A stretch of DNA of 64,000 nucleotides, from assembly GCF_002157685.2 (NCBI RefSeq), contig NZ_AP026738.1, forward strand, positions 5,022,001-5,086,000, in the 5' to 3' direction. Position 1 is the first letter of the stretch; each line of letters starts with the position of its first letter. Made by a program: the position numbers and the translations under genes. This stretch comes from Comamonas thiooxydans (GTDB lineage Bacteria > Pseudomonadota > Gammaproteobacteria > Burkholderiales > Burkholderiaceae_C). Under the pieces are notes generated by a model. The model did no database searches, was not told where the DNA came from, and saw nothing but the letters and a program-made list of their open reading frames with translations. Shown here piece after piece: positions 53,999-63,448 of this stretch.

Positions 53999-55816
53999 AT
54001 GACCTCTGTTCTCAACACATCCGGCATTCGCCCCGACATCCGCTTCGCCGTGCAGGCCAGCGCGGTGGACGCCCATCTTTTCGATGTGGAGCTGCATATC
54101 GCCCAGCCTGCAGCGCAGCAGCTGCTGTCGCTGCCGGTGTGGATTCCGGGCAGCTATCTGGTGCGCGAATTCTCCAAGAATCTGCAGGGCTTGAAGGCCA
54201 CGCAGAACGGTGAGCCCGTGACCGTGCAACAGCTCAGCAAGAATCAATGGAAAATCGCCTGCAACGCTGATTCAGCGTGCGTTATCAGCTATCAGGTTTG
54301 CGCCTATGACACCTCGGTGCGCACAGCCTGGCTGGATCGCCGGCGTGGATTCTTCAACGGCACCAGCCTGTGCCTGCGCGTGCATGATCAGGAAGACCGC
54401 CTCCATGCGCTGGAGCTGCTCGGCAGCCCCGCCACCGAGGGCTGGCAGGTGGCCACCGGCCTCACGCCCGCGCAAGTCGATGCCAACGGCTTCGGCCTCT
54501 ACACGGCAGCCCATTACGACGAGCTGGTGGACTGCCCCGTGGAGATGGGCCGCTTCTGGCGCGGCAGCTTTGAGGCCGGCGGCGTGCCCCATGAGTTTGT
54601 GGTCGCCGGTGCCGCGCCCAGCTTTGATGGCGAGCGCCTGCTGGCCGATACGAAAAAGATCTGCGAGACCGAAATCGCCTTCTGGCATGCCGACGGCAGC
54701 CAGCCGCCCATGGACCGCTATGTCTTCATGCTCAATGTGGTCGATGACAACTATGGCGGCCTTGAGCACCGCAACAGCACGGCGCTGATCTGCGGCCGCC
54801 GCGATCTGCCGCGCAAGGGAGAGGCCAAGGCCGGCGAGGGCTACAACACCTTGCTGGGCCTGATCAGCCACGAGTACTTCCACACCTGGAACGTCAAGCG
54901 CCTGCGCCCGGCCGAACTGGCCCGCTACGACTACGAGCAGGAGAACTACACCGAGCTGCTGTGGTTCTTTGAAGGCTTTACCAGCTACTACGACGATCTG
55001 TTCCTGCGCCGTGCCGGGCTGCTGGACAACAGCCAGTATCTCAAGCTCGTCACACGCACCATCAATCAGGTGCTGCAGACGCCGGGCCGCCTGGTGCAAT
55101 CCGTGGCCGAGGCCAGCTTCGACGCCTGGGTCAAGTACTACCGCCAGGACGAGAACACTGCCAATCACACGGTCAGCTACTACACCAAGGGCTCGCTGGT
55201 CGCTCTGTGCCTTGACCTGGCTCTGCGCGCCCACGGCACGAGCAGCCTGGACGATGTGATGCGCGGCCTGTGGCGCTGCAGTGAAGGCGGCCCCATCAGC
55301 GAAGCCGATGTACTGACCGTGGTCAGCGAAGTGGGCAACCCCGAGATTGCCGGACAGCTGCAAACCTGGGTGCATTCCACCGAGGACCTGCCGCTGCGCG
55401 AGCTGCTGGCCCGGCATGGCATCAAGAGCAAGGCCGAGCCCGCACAGCTGGCGCAGAAACTGGGTCTGCGCGTCCAGGAAAACCATAGCGTGCAGATCAA
55501 GACCGTGCTGCGCGGCGGTGCTGCCGAGCAGGCCGGCATGATGGCTGGAGATGAGTGGCTGGCCGTCGAGGCCGATGGTCAGCGCTGGCGCATCAGCAAA
55601 CTGGACGATGTGCAGTTGTACGCGGCCGGCTCCAATCAGCTCACGGCCTGGGTGGCACGCGACCAGCAGATTCTGCAGCTGACGCTGAACCTGGGCGGCC
55701 TGCTCGCCAAAGCCGCCAGCGAGGATGCAGATAGCGCCAGCCCCATCAGCAATCTGGGGCTGGAAATCAGCGACAAGGCCGCTGCAGAGCGCTGGCTGGC
55801 GGGCATTGCGGCCTGA
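53999..55816 (+). CDS. M61-family aminopeptidase with PDZ domain
   Basis: 605 aa. Zinc site HEYFH in LISHEYFHTWNVKRLRP, with the distant Glu in LLWFFEGFTSYYDD. An N-terminal beta domain (DAHLFDVELHI, LPVWIPGSYLVREFSKNLQ) and a C-terminal PDZ-like domain (NHSVQIKTVLRGGAAEQAGMMAGDEWL) complete the M61 glycyl-aminopeptidase layout. No signal peptide is visible. Its physiological substrate is unknown. Confidence 0.9.
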   Translation: MTSVLNTSGIRPDIRFAVQASAVDAHLFDVELHIAQPAAQQLLSLPVWIPGSYLVREFSKNLQGLKATQNGEPVTVQQLSKNQWKIACNADSACVISYQVCAYDTSVRTAWLDRRRGFFNGTSLCLRVHDQEDRLHALELLGSPATEGWQVATGLTPAQVDANGFGLYTAAHYDELVDCPVEMGRFWRGSFEAGGVPHEFVVAGAAPSFDGERLLADTKKICETEIAFWHADGSQPPMDRYVFMLNVVDDNYGGLEHRNSTALICGRRDLPRKGEAKAGEGYNTLLGLISHEYFHTWNVKRLRPAELARYDYEQENYTELLWFFEGFTSYYDDLFLRRAGLLDNSQYLKLVTRTINQVLQTPGRLVQSVAEASFDAWVKYYRQDENTANHTVSYYTKGSLVALCLDLALRAHGTSSLDDVMRGLWRCSEGGPISEADVLTVVSEVGNPEIAGQLQTWVHSTEDLPLRELLARHGIKSKAEPAQLAQKLGLRVQENHSVQIKTVLRGGAAEQAGMMAGDEWLAVEADGQRWRISKLDDVQLYAAGSNQLTAWVARDQQILQLTLNLGGLLAKAASEDADSASPISNLGLEISDKAAAERWLAGIAA

Positions 55817-55912
55817 ACCCAGCCCCTAAGTGCCGTTGCAGCGCGACAGCCGGCAGCCAGACTCAGCGGTTATTCTTGGCAGCAGCCATTCATTCTTTAG
55901 CAGGAGACAAAC

Positions 55913-56692
55913 TTGGCCTACGAAACCATCGAAGTCCGCGTGGAAGCGGAAAAAGTCGGCGTCATCACGCTGAACCGTCCCAAGCAGCTCAATGCCCTGA
56001 ACGACCAGCTCATGGACGAACTGGGTGATGCACTTAGGAAGTTCGATGCCGACAAAAGCATTGGCTGCATGATCATCACCGGCAGCGAACGCGCCTTTGC
56101 CGCCGGTGCCGACATCGGTGCCATGGCCAAGTACAGCTTTGCCGACGCCTATGGCGGCGACTACATCACGCGCAACTGGGAAACCATTCGCAGCATCCGC
56201 AAGCCCGTGATTGCCGCCGTCAGCGGCTTTGCCCTGGGCGGTGGATGCGAGCTGGCGATGATGTGCGACTTCATCATCGCCGCCGATAACGCCAAGTTCG
56301 GCCAGCCCGAGATCAAGCTGGGCGTGATTCCCGGTGCCGGCGGCACGCAGCGCCTGCCCCGCGCCGTGGGCAAATCCAAGGCCATGGACATGGCGCTGAC
56401 GGCCCGCATGATGGATGCCAGCGAGGCCGAGCGTGCCGGCCTGGTCAGCCGCGTCGTGCCCTTTGACAAGCTCATGGAAGAGACACTGGGCGCCGCCATC
56501 ATCATCAGCGGCTTCTCTCAGCTGGCCGTGATGGCAGCCAAGGAGTCCGTGAACCGCGCCTTCGAGAGCGGACTGTCCGATGGCGTGATGTTCGAGCGCC
56601 GCCTGTTCCACGCCCTGTTTGCCACACAGGACCAGAAGGAGGGCATGGACGCCTTTGTGAACAAGCGCCCCGCCAACTTCACCCATCAGTAA
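55913..56692 (+). CDS. Enoyl-CoA hydratase
   Basis: 259-aa crotonase. The start is a TTG (55913) placed 6 bases after AGGAGACAAAC; no ATG fits. Oxyanion-hole segments are [13 protein letters not shown] and [17 protein letters not shown], with the two catalytic Glu in CE and [19 protein letters not shown]. It hydrates enoyl-CoA in beta-oxidation or related acyl-CoA degradation. It stands alone, followed by tRNA genes. Confidence 0.94.
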   Translation: MAYETIEVRVEAEKVGVITLNRPKQLNALNDQLMDELGDALRKFDADKSIGCMIITGSERAFAAGADIGAMAKYSFADAYGGDYITRNWETIRSIRKPVIAAVSGFALGGGCELAMMCDFIIAADNAKFGQPEIKLGVIPGAGGTQRLPRAVGKSKAMDMALTARMMDASEAERAGLVSRVVPFDKLMEETLGAAIIISGFSQLAVMAAKESVNRAFESGLSDGVMFERRLFHALFATQDQKEGMDAFVNKRPANFTHQ

Positions 56693-56728
56693 GCAGCAGA
56701 TTTTTCGCGAGAAATTTCAGAAAACCGA

Positions 56729-56755
56729 TTGAAGCAGCGATTTTTTGCATATAAT
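56729..56755 (+). promoter_or_regulatory. Promoter of the first tRNA-Met
   Basis: A perfect TATAAT at 56750-56755 is preceded by TTGAAG at 56729-56734 with a 15-base spacer. The tRNA begins 11 bases after the -10. Confidence 0.7.
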
Positions 56756-56765
56756 CGCTGTCTTC

Positions 56766-56842
56766 GGTCGTGTAGCTCAGTTGGTTAGAGCGCAGCATTC
56801 ATAATGCTGATGTCGCAGGTTCAAGTCCCGCCCCGACCACCA
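56766..56842 (+). tRNA. tRNA-Met (CAT), copy 1
   Basis: 77 bases including an encoded CCA. The anticodon loop is TTCATAA between stems CAGCA and TGCTG. The D arm (GCTC-AGTTGGTTA-GAGC) and T arm (GCAGG-TTCAAGT-CCCGC) are normal, with the A-C T-stem pair also found in E. coli elongator tRNA-Met. The acceptor stem GGTCGTG/CCCGACC has a T6-C67 mismatch. It is elongator rather than initiator in shape: the initiator anticodon-stem G-C triple is absent. Confidence 0.93.
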
Positions 56843-56847
56843 AACAG

Positions 56848-56885
56848 AAAACCGCAGTGTTTGCAAAAGCACTGCGGTTTTTTCT
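56848..56885 (+). terminator. Terminator between the two tRNA-Met genes
   Basis: An 11-bp stem AAACCGCAGTG/CACTGCGGTTT with an 11-base loop ends in six T residues. The tRNAs are therefore separate transcription units. Confidence 0.9.
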
Positions 56886-56963
56886 TTGCCTGGTGCTGCC
56901 GGATAAAAAAATTCCCAAGTTTGCCGCCGGGCCACTGTTTTACCTCTAGAATTGCGCACTGTC

Positions 56964-57040
56964 GGTCGTATAGCTCAGTTGGTTAGAGCGCAGCATTCAT
57001 AATGCTGATGTCGCAGGTTCGAGTCCCGCTACGACCACCA
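56964..57040 (+). tRNA. tRNA-Met (CAT), copy 2
   Basis: 77 bases, identical to copy 1 except for four positions. The acceptor stem GGTCGTA/TACGACC pairs perfectly, and the T loop is TTCGAGT. A -10-like TAGAAT lies at 56947-56952, giving it its own promoter. Elongator type. Confidence 0.95.
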
Positions 57041-57045
57041 AATAT

Positions 57046-57078
57046 AAGCCCCAGTTGCTCACGCAGCTGGGGCTTTTC
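57046..57078 (+). terminator. Terminator after the second tRNA-Met
   Basis: AAGCCCCAG pairs with CTGGGGCTT around a 12-base loop and is followed by TTCG and a T run. It lies 6 bases after the tRNA. Confidence 0.85.
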
Positions 57079-57326
57079 GCTTTTTACAGAGGCGACATGG
57101 CGCCGCACTGCCCTTTCTGCCCTGCAGAAATCAACGCAGGCCGCGCCGCCATGCTCCAGCCGCTCAAACTCCCCTTCAAGGACTTTTTCGTGCCCGTTGC
57201 ACCTCAAGGATGCTGCACGCACGCTGCGTGCCCGCGCGCTGGTCTTGCGCCCAGCGAGGGTCTGCTTTTTTCTGCAAAAGCCGGCCTGCAGGCACCCGAA
57301 GTCCGTCTTCGCTCAAGGACTCTCCC

Positions 57327-58583
57327 GTGACCACACAAACCACAGGCGCCGTGGCAGGCATAGCCGCGCCCGCCGCTCCAACAGAAGTCAACGGATACAG
57401 CTGGAAAGCACTCATGGGCTCGGCCGTCGGCTACGCCATGGACGGCTTTGACCTGCTGATTCTGGGCTTCATGCTCTCGGCCATCTCCAAGGACCTGAAC
57501 CTCACGCCCGGCCAGGCTGGCTCTCTCGTGACCTGGACCTTGATCGGTGCTGTCTTCGGCGGCATCGTCTTCGGCATGCTCAGCGACAAATATGGCCGCA
57601 TCCGCGTGCTGACCTGGACGATTGTGCTGTTTGCCGTCTTTACCGGCCTGTGTGCTTTTGCACAGGGCTACTGGGACTTGCTGATCTACCGCACCATTGC
57701 CGGCATCGGCCTGGGCGGCGAGTTCGGCATCGGCATGGCACTGGCCGCCGAAGCCTGGCCCGCCCGCCATCGCGCACGAGTCTCGTCCTATGTGGCTCTG
57801 GGTTGGCAACTGGGCGTGCTGGGCGCAGCCATGCTGACCCCGCTGCTGCTGCCCTCCATCGGCTGGCGCGGCATGTTTCTGGTCGGCGTGATTCCTGCTG
57901 TCGTGGCCTGGGTCATCCGCAACAAGCTGCATGAGCCCGAAGTGTTCGTGGCACGCAGCAAGAAAGAGCAGCCCTCGGCCATGCAATGCCTGAAACTGCT
58001 GATGAAGGACAAGGCCACGCGCAAGATCAGCCTGGGCGTGATCGTGCTGACCTCGGTACAGAACTTCGGCTACTACGGCATCATGATCTGGATGCCCAGC
58101 TTTCTGTCCAAGCAGATGGGCTTCAGCCTGACCAAGTCGTCGGTGTGGACGGCCGTCACCATCATCGGCATGTCGCTGGGCATCTGGGTCTTCGGCCAGT
58201 TGGCCGATCGCATCGGCCGCAAGCCCACTTTCCTGATCTTCCAGGTCGGCTCCGTGATCTCGGTGCTGGCCTATTCCCAGCTCACCGATGCCACGGCCAT
58301 GCTGTGGGTGGGAGCCATCATGGGCCTGTGCGTCAACGGCATGATGGGCGGCTATGGCGCCGTCATCAGCGAAGCCTACCCCACCGAGGCCCGCGCCACG
58401 GCTCAGAACGTGCTGTTCAACATCGGCCGCGCCGTCGGGGGCCTGGGCCCGGTCGTCATCGGTGCGCTGGCCATGGCCTACTCTTTCCAGGTGGCCATTG
58501 CACTGCTGGCCGCCATCTATGTGCTGGACATGCTGGCCACGGTCTTTCTGATTCCCGAGCTCAAGGGCAAAGAACTTCATTAA
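57327..58583 (+). CDS. MFS transporter for organic acids (aromatic acid/lactate type)
   Basis: 418 aa from a GTG at 57327 with AAGGA 8 bases upstream. About 12 helices are visible. MFS signatures are GYAMDGFDLLILGFML (helix 1 Asp-Gly-Phe-Asp), the first loop SDKYGRIRVL, and GGEFGIGMALAAEAWPARHRAR in helix 4-5, typical of aromatic acid:proton and SHS/lactate carriers. A second DRxGRK loop is in ADRIGRKPTF. The substrate is not determined. Its terminator lies 26 bases downstream. Confidence 0.88.
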   Translation: MTTQTTGAVAGIAAPAAPTEVNGYSWKALMGSAVGYAMDGFDLLILGFMLSAISKDLNLTPGQAGSLVTWTLIGAVFGGIVFGMLSDKYGRIRVLTWTIVLFAVFTGLCAFAQGYWDLLIYRTIAGIGLGGEFGIGMALAAEAWPARHRARVSSYVALGWQLGVLGAAMLTPLLLPSIGWRGMFLVGVIPAVVAWVIRNKLHEPEVFVARSKKEQPSAMQCLKLLMKDKATRKISLGVIVLTSVQNFGYYGIMIWMPSFLSKQMGFSLTKSSVWTAVTIIGMSLGIWVFGQLADRIGRKPTFLIFQVGSVISVLAYSQLTDATAMLWVGAIMGLCVNGMMGGYGAVISEAYPTEARATAQNVLFNIGRAVGGLGPVVIGALAMAYSFQVAIALLAAIYVLDMLATVFLIPELKGKELH

Positions 58584-58608
58584 AGATAGCTGCCATCGCA
58601 GCCCCATC

Positions 58609-58641
58609 AAGCGCCAGAGCCTTATAGCCTGGCGCTTTTTT
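58609..58641 (+). terminator. Terminator after the MFS gene
   Basis: AAGCGCCAG pairs with CTGGCGCTT around an 11-base loop, followed by a T run. The preceding AGATAGCTG resembles a family-typical intergenic motif. Confidence 0.85.
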
Positions 58642-58739
58642 ATTGCCGCTGAGTCATCCCAAGGCAACAAGCCTCCGCTGGGGCGCCCGACGCAGGGGCA
58701 GCGGCCACACGAAGCGGGTACGTATGGGGGCTTAGCCCC

Positions 58740-59645
58740 TTATCTGCGCTGCCCGAACACTTCGCTGACCAATTCCCGCAGCCACTGGTTCGCGGGCTCC
58801 TGCGCAAAGCGCCAGCTCCAGTGCAAAGAGACATCGAAAGCACTCTCCGGCAGATCGGCCTGCAGCACCACATATCCGCCCTGCGCTTCAAAGGTCTCGG
58901 CAATCTCGGCGGGCATGATGACGGCCAGATCCGTCTGATGCACGATGGAAGGCACGGCCATGAAGTGGGCCGCCGACAGCCGCACCTGATCCTGCAACTC
59001 GAGCTTGCGCAGAATGCGCAGCGTCTCGGAATGCGAGCGCACGGCCACATAGTCGAGCCCGCGCAAATGTTCAGCGCTCAGTCTCTCGGCCTTCAAACCC
59101 TTGAGAACCGGATGCCCTTGACGCAGCAACAAGGCGTAGTGGTCGGACAGCAGCACCTTCTGCTGCGTGCCCGTCACACCAGGCAGAAAGCCGATGGCGA
59201 TATCCAGCGAGCCGCGATCCAGGGCATCGGCAATCTCGCCCATGGGCATGGGCAGGGTTTCCAGCTGCACATGGGGCGCCCGGCCTCTCAAGGCCTGCAT
59301 CAGCGGTGGCAGGAAGCGCGCCTCACCGATGTCACTGAGGTGAATGCGAAAGCACTGATTCGCCTGCAAGGGATCAAAACTGTGTGCCTCTGCCAAGGCC
59401 ACCTCCAGCGTTGCCAGCGCAGTTCTTACCGCCTGAGCCAGCCGCTCGGCACGCGGCGTGGGGCGTACGCCCCCATGCATGCGCTCGAACAGCGGATCAC
59501 CCAGCAAATGGCGCAGCCGCGTCACCGCCTGACTGGCTGCGGGCTGGGAAAGACCCAGCTCCTGCGAAGCGCGGCTGACGCTGCCGTGGCGGAACACCGC
59601 ATCGAAAACACGCAACAGATTGAGATCCAGGCCTGATATATCCAT
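58740..59645 (-). CDS. LysR-type transcriptional regulator
   Basis: 301 aa. The HTH is LNLLRVFDAVFRHGSVSRASQELGLSQPAASQAVTRLRHLLGDPLF, interrupted only by normal turns; the effector domain has FRIHLSDIGEARFLPPLM and DIAIGFLPGVTGTQQKVL. It is the NodD/LinR-like subgroup that often controls aromatic degradation. It is divergent from the decarboxylase operon, with 111 bases between, where a T-N11-A-like dyad lies. Confidence 0.93.
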   Translation of the reverse strand: MDISGLDLNLLRVFDAVFRHGSVSRASQELGLSQPAASQAVTRLRHLLGDPLFERMHGGVRPTPRAERLAQAVRTALATLEVALAEAHSFDPLQANQCFRIHLSDIGEARFLPPLMQALRGRAPHVQLETLPMPMGEIADALDRGSLDIAIGFLPGVTGTQQKVLLSDHYALLLRQGHPVLKGLKAERLSAEHLRGLDYVAVRSHSETLRILRKLELQDQVRLSAAHFMAVPSIVHQTDLAVIMPAEIAETFEAQGGYVVLQADLPESAFDVSLHWSWRFAQEPANQWLRELVSEVFGQRR

Positions 59646-59654
59646 TAAACGAAT

Positions 59655-59665
59655 ATCTCTTAGAT
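59655..59665. promoter_or_regulatory. LysR-type dyad in the divergent intergenic region
   Basis: ATCT-CTT-AGAT is a perfect dyad centred between the divergent LysR and mdlC-like genes. A further AATT-N6-AATT lies about 15 bases away. The position fits a LysR recognition site. Confidence 0.45.
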
Positions 59666-59756
59666 GATTTATTCAATTGCTGGAAATTATCTCCAAAGGC
59701 AGGATTGATGCCAACAGTGCCAAGGCCCAGTGCCAGCCCGATCCAAGGAGAATTTT

Positions 59757-61373
59757 TTGCCCGCCAACACCGCCCCCAATGCCCAGGCCGCCGAGGTCTT
59801 CACCGTACGCCATGCCGTCATCAACATGCTGCGCGAGCTGGGCATGACGCGCATCTTCGGCAACCCGGGCTCCACCGAGCTGCCCTTGTTTCGCGACTAT
59901 CCCGAGGACTTCTCATACATCCTCGGTCTGCAGGAAACCGTGGTCGTGGGCATGGCTGACGGCTATGCCCAGGCCACGCGCAATGCCAGCTTCGTGAACC
60001 TGCATTCGGCCGCCGGCGTGGGCCACGCCATGGCCAATATCTTCACGGCCTTCAAGAACCGCACGCCCATGGTCATCACGGCCGGCCAGCAGACGCGCTC
60101 GCTGCTGCAGTTCGACCCCTTCCTGCATTCCAACCAGGCCGCCGAGCTGCCCAAGCCCTATGTGAAGTGGAGCTGTGAGCCTGCACGCGCCGAGGACGTG
60201 CCCCAGGCTCTGGCGCGCGCCTACTACATCGCCATGCAGGAGCCGCGCGGCCCGGTCTTCGTCTCCATTCCCGCCGATGACTGGGATGTGCCCTGCGAAC
60301 CCATCACGCTGCGCAAAGTCGGCTTCGAAACCCGACCCGACCCACGCCTGCTGGACAGCATAGGCCAGGCGCTGGAGAGTGCGCGCACACCGGCCTTCGT
60401 GGTCGGAGCGGCCGTGGACCGCAGCCAGGCCTTCGAGGCCGTCCAGGCCCTGGCCGAACGCCACCAGGCGCGCGTCTATGTGGCGCCCATGAGCGGGCGC
60501 TGCGGCTTCCCCGAGGACCATGCGCTGTTCGGCGGTTTCCTGCCCGCCATGCGCGAGCGCATCGTGGACAGGCTCTCGGGCCATGACGTGGTCTTCGTCA
60601 TCGGCGCACCTGCCTTCACCTACCACGTCGAAGGCCACGGCCCCTTCATCGCCGAAGGCACGCAGCTGTTCCAGCTCATCGAGGACCCCGCCATCGCCGC
60701 CTGGGCACCCGTTGGCGACGCGGCCGTGGGCAATATTCGCATGGGCGTGCAGGAGCTGCTGACCCGCCCCCCGACGCATCCGCGCCCCGCGCTCCAGCCC
60801 CGGCCCGCCATGCCGGCGCCGGCGGCACCCGAGCCAGGCGAGCTGATGAGCGATGCCTTCCTCATGCACACACTGGCCCAGGTGCGATCGCGCGACAGCA
60901 TCATCGTCGAGGAGGCGCCTGGCTCGCGCTCCATCATCCAGGCCCATCTGCCCATCTACGCTGCCGAGACCTTCTTCACCATGTGCAGCGGCGGACTGGG
61001 CCACAGCCTGCCTGCTTCCGTAGGCATCGCGCTGGCCAAGCCCGACAAGAAGGTCATAGGCGTCATCGGCGACGGCTCGGCCATGTACGCCATCCAGGCA
61101 CTGTGGAGCGCCGCCCATCTGAAGCTGCCGGTCACCTACATCATTGTCAAGAACCGCCGCTACGCTGCCCTGCAGGATTTCTCCAGGGTGTTCGGCTACC
61201 GTGAGGGCGAGAAGGTCGAGGGAACGGACCTGCCCGACATCGACTTTGTGGCCCTGGCCAAGGGCCAGGGCTGCGACGGCGTGCGCGTCACCGAAGCAGC
61301 CCAGCTGCCCCAGGTTCTGCGGGACGCCCTGCGCAGCCCGCGCGCCACTCTGGTCGAGGTCGAGGTCGCCTGA
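59757..61373 (+). CDS. mdlC: Benzoylformate decarboxylase-like ThDP enzyme
   Basis: 538 aa. The start is TTG (59757), 6 bases after AAGGAG; the longer GTG frame lacks a ribosome-binding site. It has the three-domain ThDP fold. Residues matching the benzoylformate decarboxylase catalytic set are Ser in FGNPGSTELPLF, His in VNLHSAAGVGHAM and His in FTYHVEGHG, and the ThDP motif is GDGSAMYAIQALWSAAHLKLP with the distal NRRY. It decarboxylates an aromatic 2-oxo acid to an aldehyde. The exact substrate is uncertain. Confidence 0.85.
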   Translation: MPANTAPNAQAAEVFTVRHAVINMLRELGMTRIFGNPGSTELPLFRDYPEDFSYILGLQETVVVGMADGYAQATRNASFVNLHSAAGVGHAMANIFTAFKNRTPMVITAGQQTRSLLQFDPFLHSNQAAELPKPYVKWSCEPARAEDVPQALARAYYIAMQEPRGPVFVSIPADDWDVPCEPITLRKVGFETRPDPRLLDSIGQALESARTPAFVVGAAVDRSQAFEAVQALAERHQARVYVAPMSGRCGFPEDHALFGGFLPAMRERIVDRLSGHDVVFVIGAPAFTYHVEGHGPFIAEGTQLFQLIEDPAIAAWAPVGDAAVGNIRMGVQELLTRPPTHPRPALQPRPAMPAPAAPEPGELMSDAFLMHTLAQVRSRDSIIVEEAPGSRSIIQAHLPIYAAETFFTMCSGGLGHSLPASVGIALAKPDKKVIGVIGDGSAMYAIQALWSAAHLKLPVTYIIVKNRRYAALQDFSRVFGYREGEKVEGTDLPDIDFVALAKGQGCDGVRVTEAAQLPQVLRDALRSPRATLVEVEVA

Positions 61374-61401
61374 CCCGGCCCCGAGCCCTCGGAGACAAGA
61401 C

Positions 61402-62343
61402 ATGCACAACACACAAGAGCCGCAAGCGGCCACCGTAGGCATCCTGGGAGCGGGGGCCATGGGCACCCTGTTCGGCACCCGGCTGGCCCGGGCCGGCATC
61501 CCCGTCACGCTGGTGGATGTCAACGCGCAGTTGCTCCAGACCATACGCGAGCACGGCGTGCACTGCGAGACCGACCAAGGTCCGCTGCACGCCGGCGTTC
61601 AGGCCCTGCAGGCCCATGAGCTGACGCAGCCGCCCGCGCGCTGGCTGATCTTCACCAAGGCCGCCCACACCCAGGCCGCGCTGCAAAGCATTGCCCACCT
61701 GATAGGGCCTGAGGCCCTGCTGCTCAGCCTGCAAAACGGCATAGGACATATCGAGACCCTGCACGGATTTGCCGATTCCCAGCAGATCGCCGTGGGTGTG
61801 ACGACATGGCCGGCCCGGTTGCTGGCTCCCGGAAAAGTGAGTTCGCTGGGCAGCGGCAAGATCCGCTTCATGCCGCGCACCGGACAGGTGGACGCCGGCT
61901 TCCAGGACTTCTGCGACGACCTCAACCGCGCCGGCCTGCATTGCGAGATCGATCCCGAGGTCGAGACCGCCATCTGGGAGAAGCTGGCCTTCAATGCAGC
62001 CTTCAACGGTCTGTGCGGCATCACGCGCCAGACCGTTGACGGACTGGCCAGTCCTCTGGGCCGCAGCCTGATCCGCGAAGTCCTGGACGAGGTCGTTGCC
62101 GTGGCTGCGGCCAACGGCATCGCCGTGGACGCCCTGCGCATCCAGGCCACGGTGGAGGACGCCCTGAACCATCATGTGGGGCACCAGCCATCGCTGCTGC
62201 AGGACCTGCTGGCGGGGCGCCCCACCGAGACCGACTCCATCCACGGCGCGGTGGTGCGCGCGGGCGAGCGGCATGGCATAGCCACACCCATGACACGTAC
62301 CCTGCACCGGCTCATCAGCATGACACAGCAGCGCACGTCATAG
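61402..62343 (+). CDS. 2-Dehydropantoate 2-reductase family oxidoreductase
   Basis: 313 aa. NADPH motif GILGAGAMGTLFGTRLARAG, catalytic lysine in IFTKAAHTQAAL and IWEKLAFNAAFNGLCGITRQ, and the C-terminal helical ApbA domain TETDSIHGAVVRAGERHGIATP. Within a decarboxylase/Bug operon it is more likely a catabolic reductase than the pantothenate gene (inference). It starts 28 bases after the decarboxylase gene. Confidence 0.87.
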   Translation: MHNTQEPQAATVGILGAGAMGTLFGTRLARAGIPVTLVDVNAQLLQTIREHGVHCETDQGPLHAGVQALQAHELTQPPARWLIFTKAAHTQAALQSIAHLIGPEALLLSLQNGIGHIETLHGFADSQQIAVGVTTWPARLLAPGKVSSLGSGKIRFMPRTGQVDAGFQDFCDDLNRAGLHCEIDPEVETAIWEKLAFNAAFNGLCGITRQTVDGLASPLGRSLIREVLDEVVAVAAANGIAVDALRIQATVEDALNHHVGHQPSLLQDLLAGRPTETDSIHGAVVRAGERHGIATPMTRTLHRLISMTQQRTS

Positions 62344-62446
62344 GACAAGGACTCGGCGAAGACGCATCGAAGGCCCGGAAAAGACAGCAAAACAAAGAGA
62401 AAGACAGCAGGCACCGGGCCCACGAATTCAACAACAAGGAGACAAC

Positions 62447-63418
62447 ATGCGCAGAACCTTTCTCAAAGCCGGCGCTGCTTGCGGTGTACAGCTCATGCTG
62501 GGTACGGCCCACGCCCAGCCGACGTCCGGCAGGCCCGTGGAATGGGTGGTCGGCTTTGCCGCGGGCGGCGGCTCGGATGCCGTGGCTCGCGGCGTAGCCG
62601 AGGCCTGGGCCAAGCCCATCCATCGCAACATCGTGGTGATCAACAAGCCGGGCGCCGGCACCAACATCGCCGCAGAATATGCGGCGCGCTCGCGCGACCA
62701 TGGCAACCTGGTCTTCACCGCCGACTTCGCCACCCTGGCCGCCAACCCGCATCTGTTCCCCAAGCTGGCCTACAACGCCGAGCAGGACTTCGTTCCCATC
62801 AGCCTGCTGGCGCGCTTTCCGCTGCTGCTGGTTGTCAACAACGAATTGCCGGTGCGCAGCTTTCAGGAATTCGCGGCCTGGGCCAAGGCCAACCCCGGCA
62901 AGCTCAGCTATGGATCTCCCGGGCTGGGCACCCCGCACCACCTGGCCACCGAACTGCTGGCCCAGAAGATGGGCGTGAAGATGACCCACGCCCCCTATCG
63001 CGGCGCCGGCCCGGCCATGCTGGATGTGATCGGAGGCCAGATTCCCTTCATGCTGGTGGACAGCGCCGCAGGCTTGCCCCACATCAACACGGGCAAGGTC
63101 CGCGCCATCGGCGTGGCCAGTGCGCAGCGACTCAAGACTCTGCCTCAGACGCCCACGCTCATCGAGCAGGGCGTGGCCGGCTTCGAGGCCTTCGCCTGGC
63201 AGGGCCTGGTTGCCCCCAGGGGCACGGATGACGCCACCATACAGATGTGGTCCAGGACGCTGCAGGAAACCCTGAAGACGCCGGCCGTGCAGGCCCGCTT
63301 CGAATCACTGGCCCTGGAGCCCCTGCCCAGCACTCCCGAGCAGATGCGCGAGTTCTGGCTCTCCGAGAAGAAGCGCTGGGGAGAGGTCATCAAGACCGCA
63401 GGCATCAAGCTGGACTGA
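62447..63418 (+). CDS. Bug/TctC-family solute-binding protein
   Basis: 323 aa with a signal peptide ending AHAQ. Bug-fold marks are VEWVVGFAAGGGSDAVARGVAE, VVINKPGAGTNIAAEYAA, THAPYRGAGPAMLDVIGGQIPFM and GVAGFEAFAWQGLVAP. It is the third gene of the operon; 30 bases separate it from the next Bug gene. It probably captures the operon's carboxylate substrate. No TctA/TctB membrane genes are within the window. Confidence 0.92.
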   Translation: MRRTFLKAGAACGVQLMLGTAHAQPTSGRPVEWVVGFAAGGGSDAVARGVAEAWAKPIHRNIVVINKPGAGTNIAAEYAARSRDHGNLVFTADFATLAANPHLFPKLAYNAEQDFVPISLLARFPLLLVVNNELPVRSFQEFAAWAKANPGKLSYGSPGLGTPHHLATELLAQKMGVKMTHAPYRGAGPAMLDVIGGQIPFMLVDSAAGLPHINTGKVRAIGVASAQRLKTLPQTPTLIEQGVAGFEAFAWQGLVAPRGTDDATIQMWSRTLQETLKTPAVQARFESLALEPLPSTPEQMREFWLSEKKRWGEVIKTAGIKLD

Positions 63419-63448
63419 TCGCTATCAATGACAAGCAGGAAAACGCAT

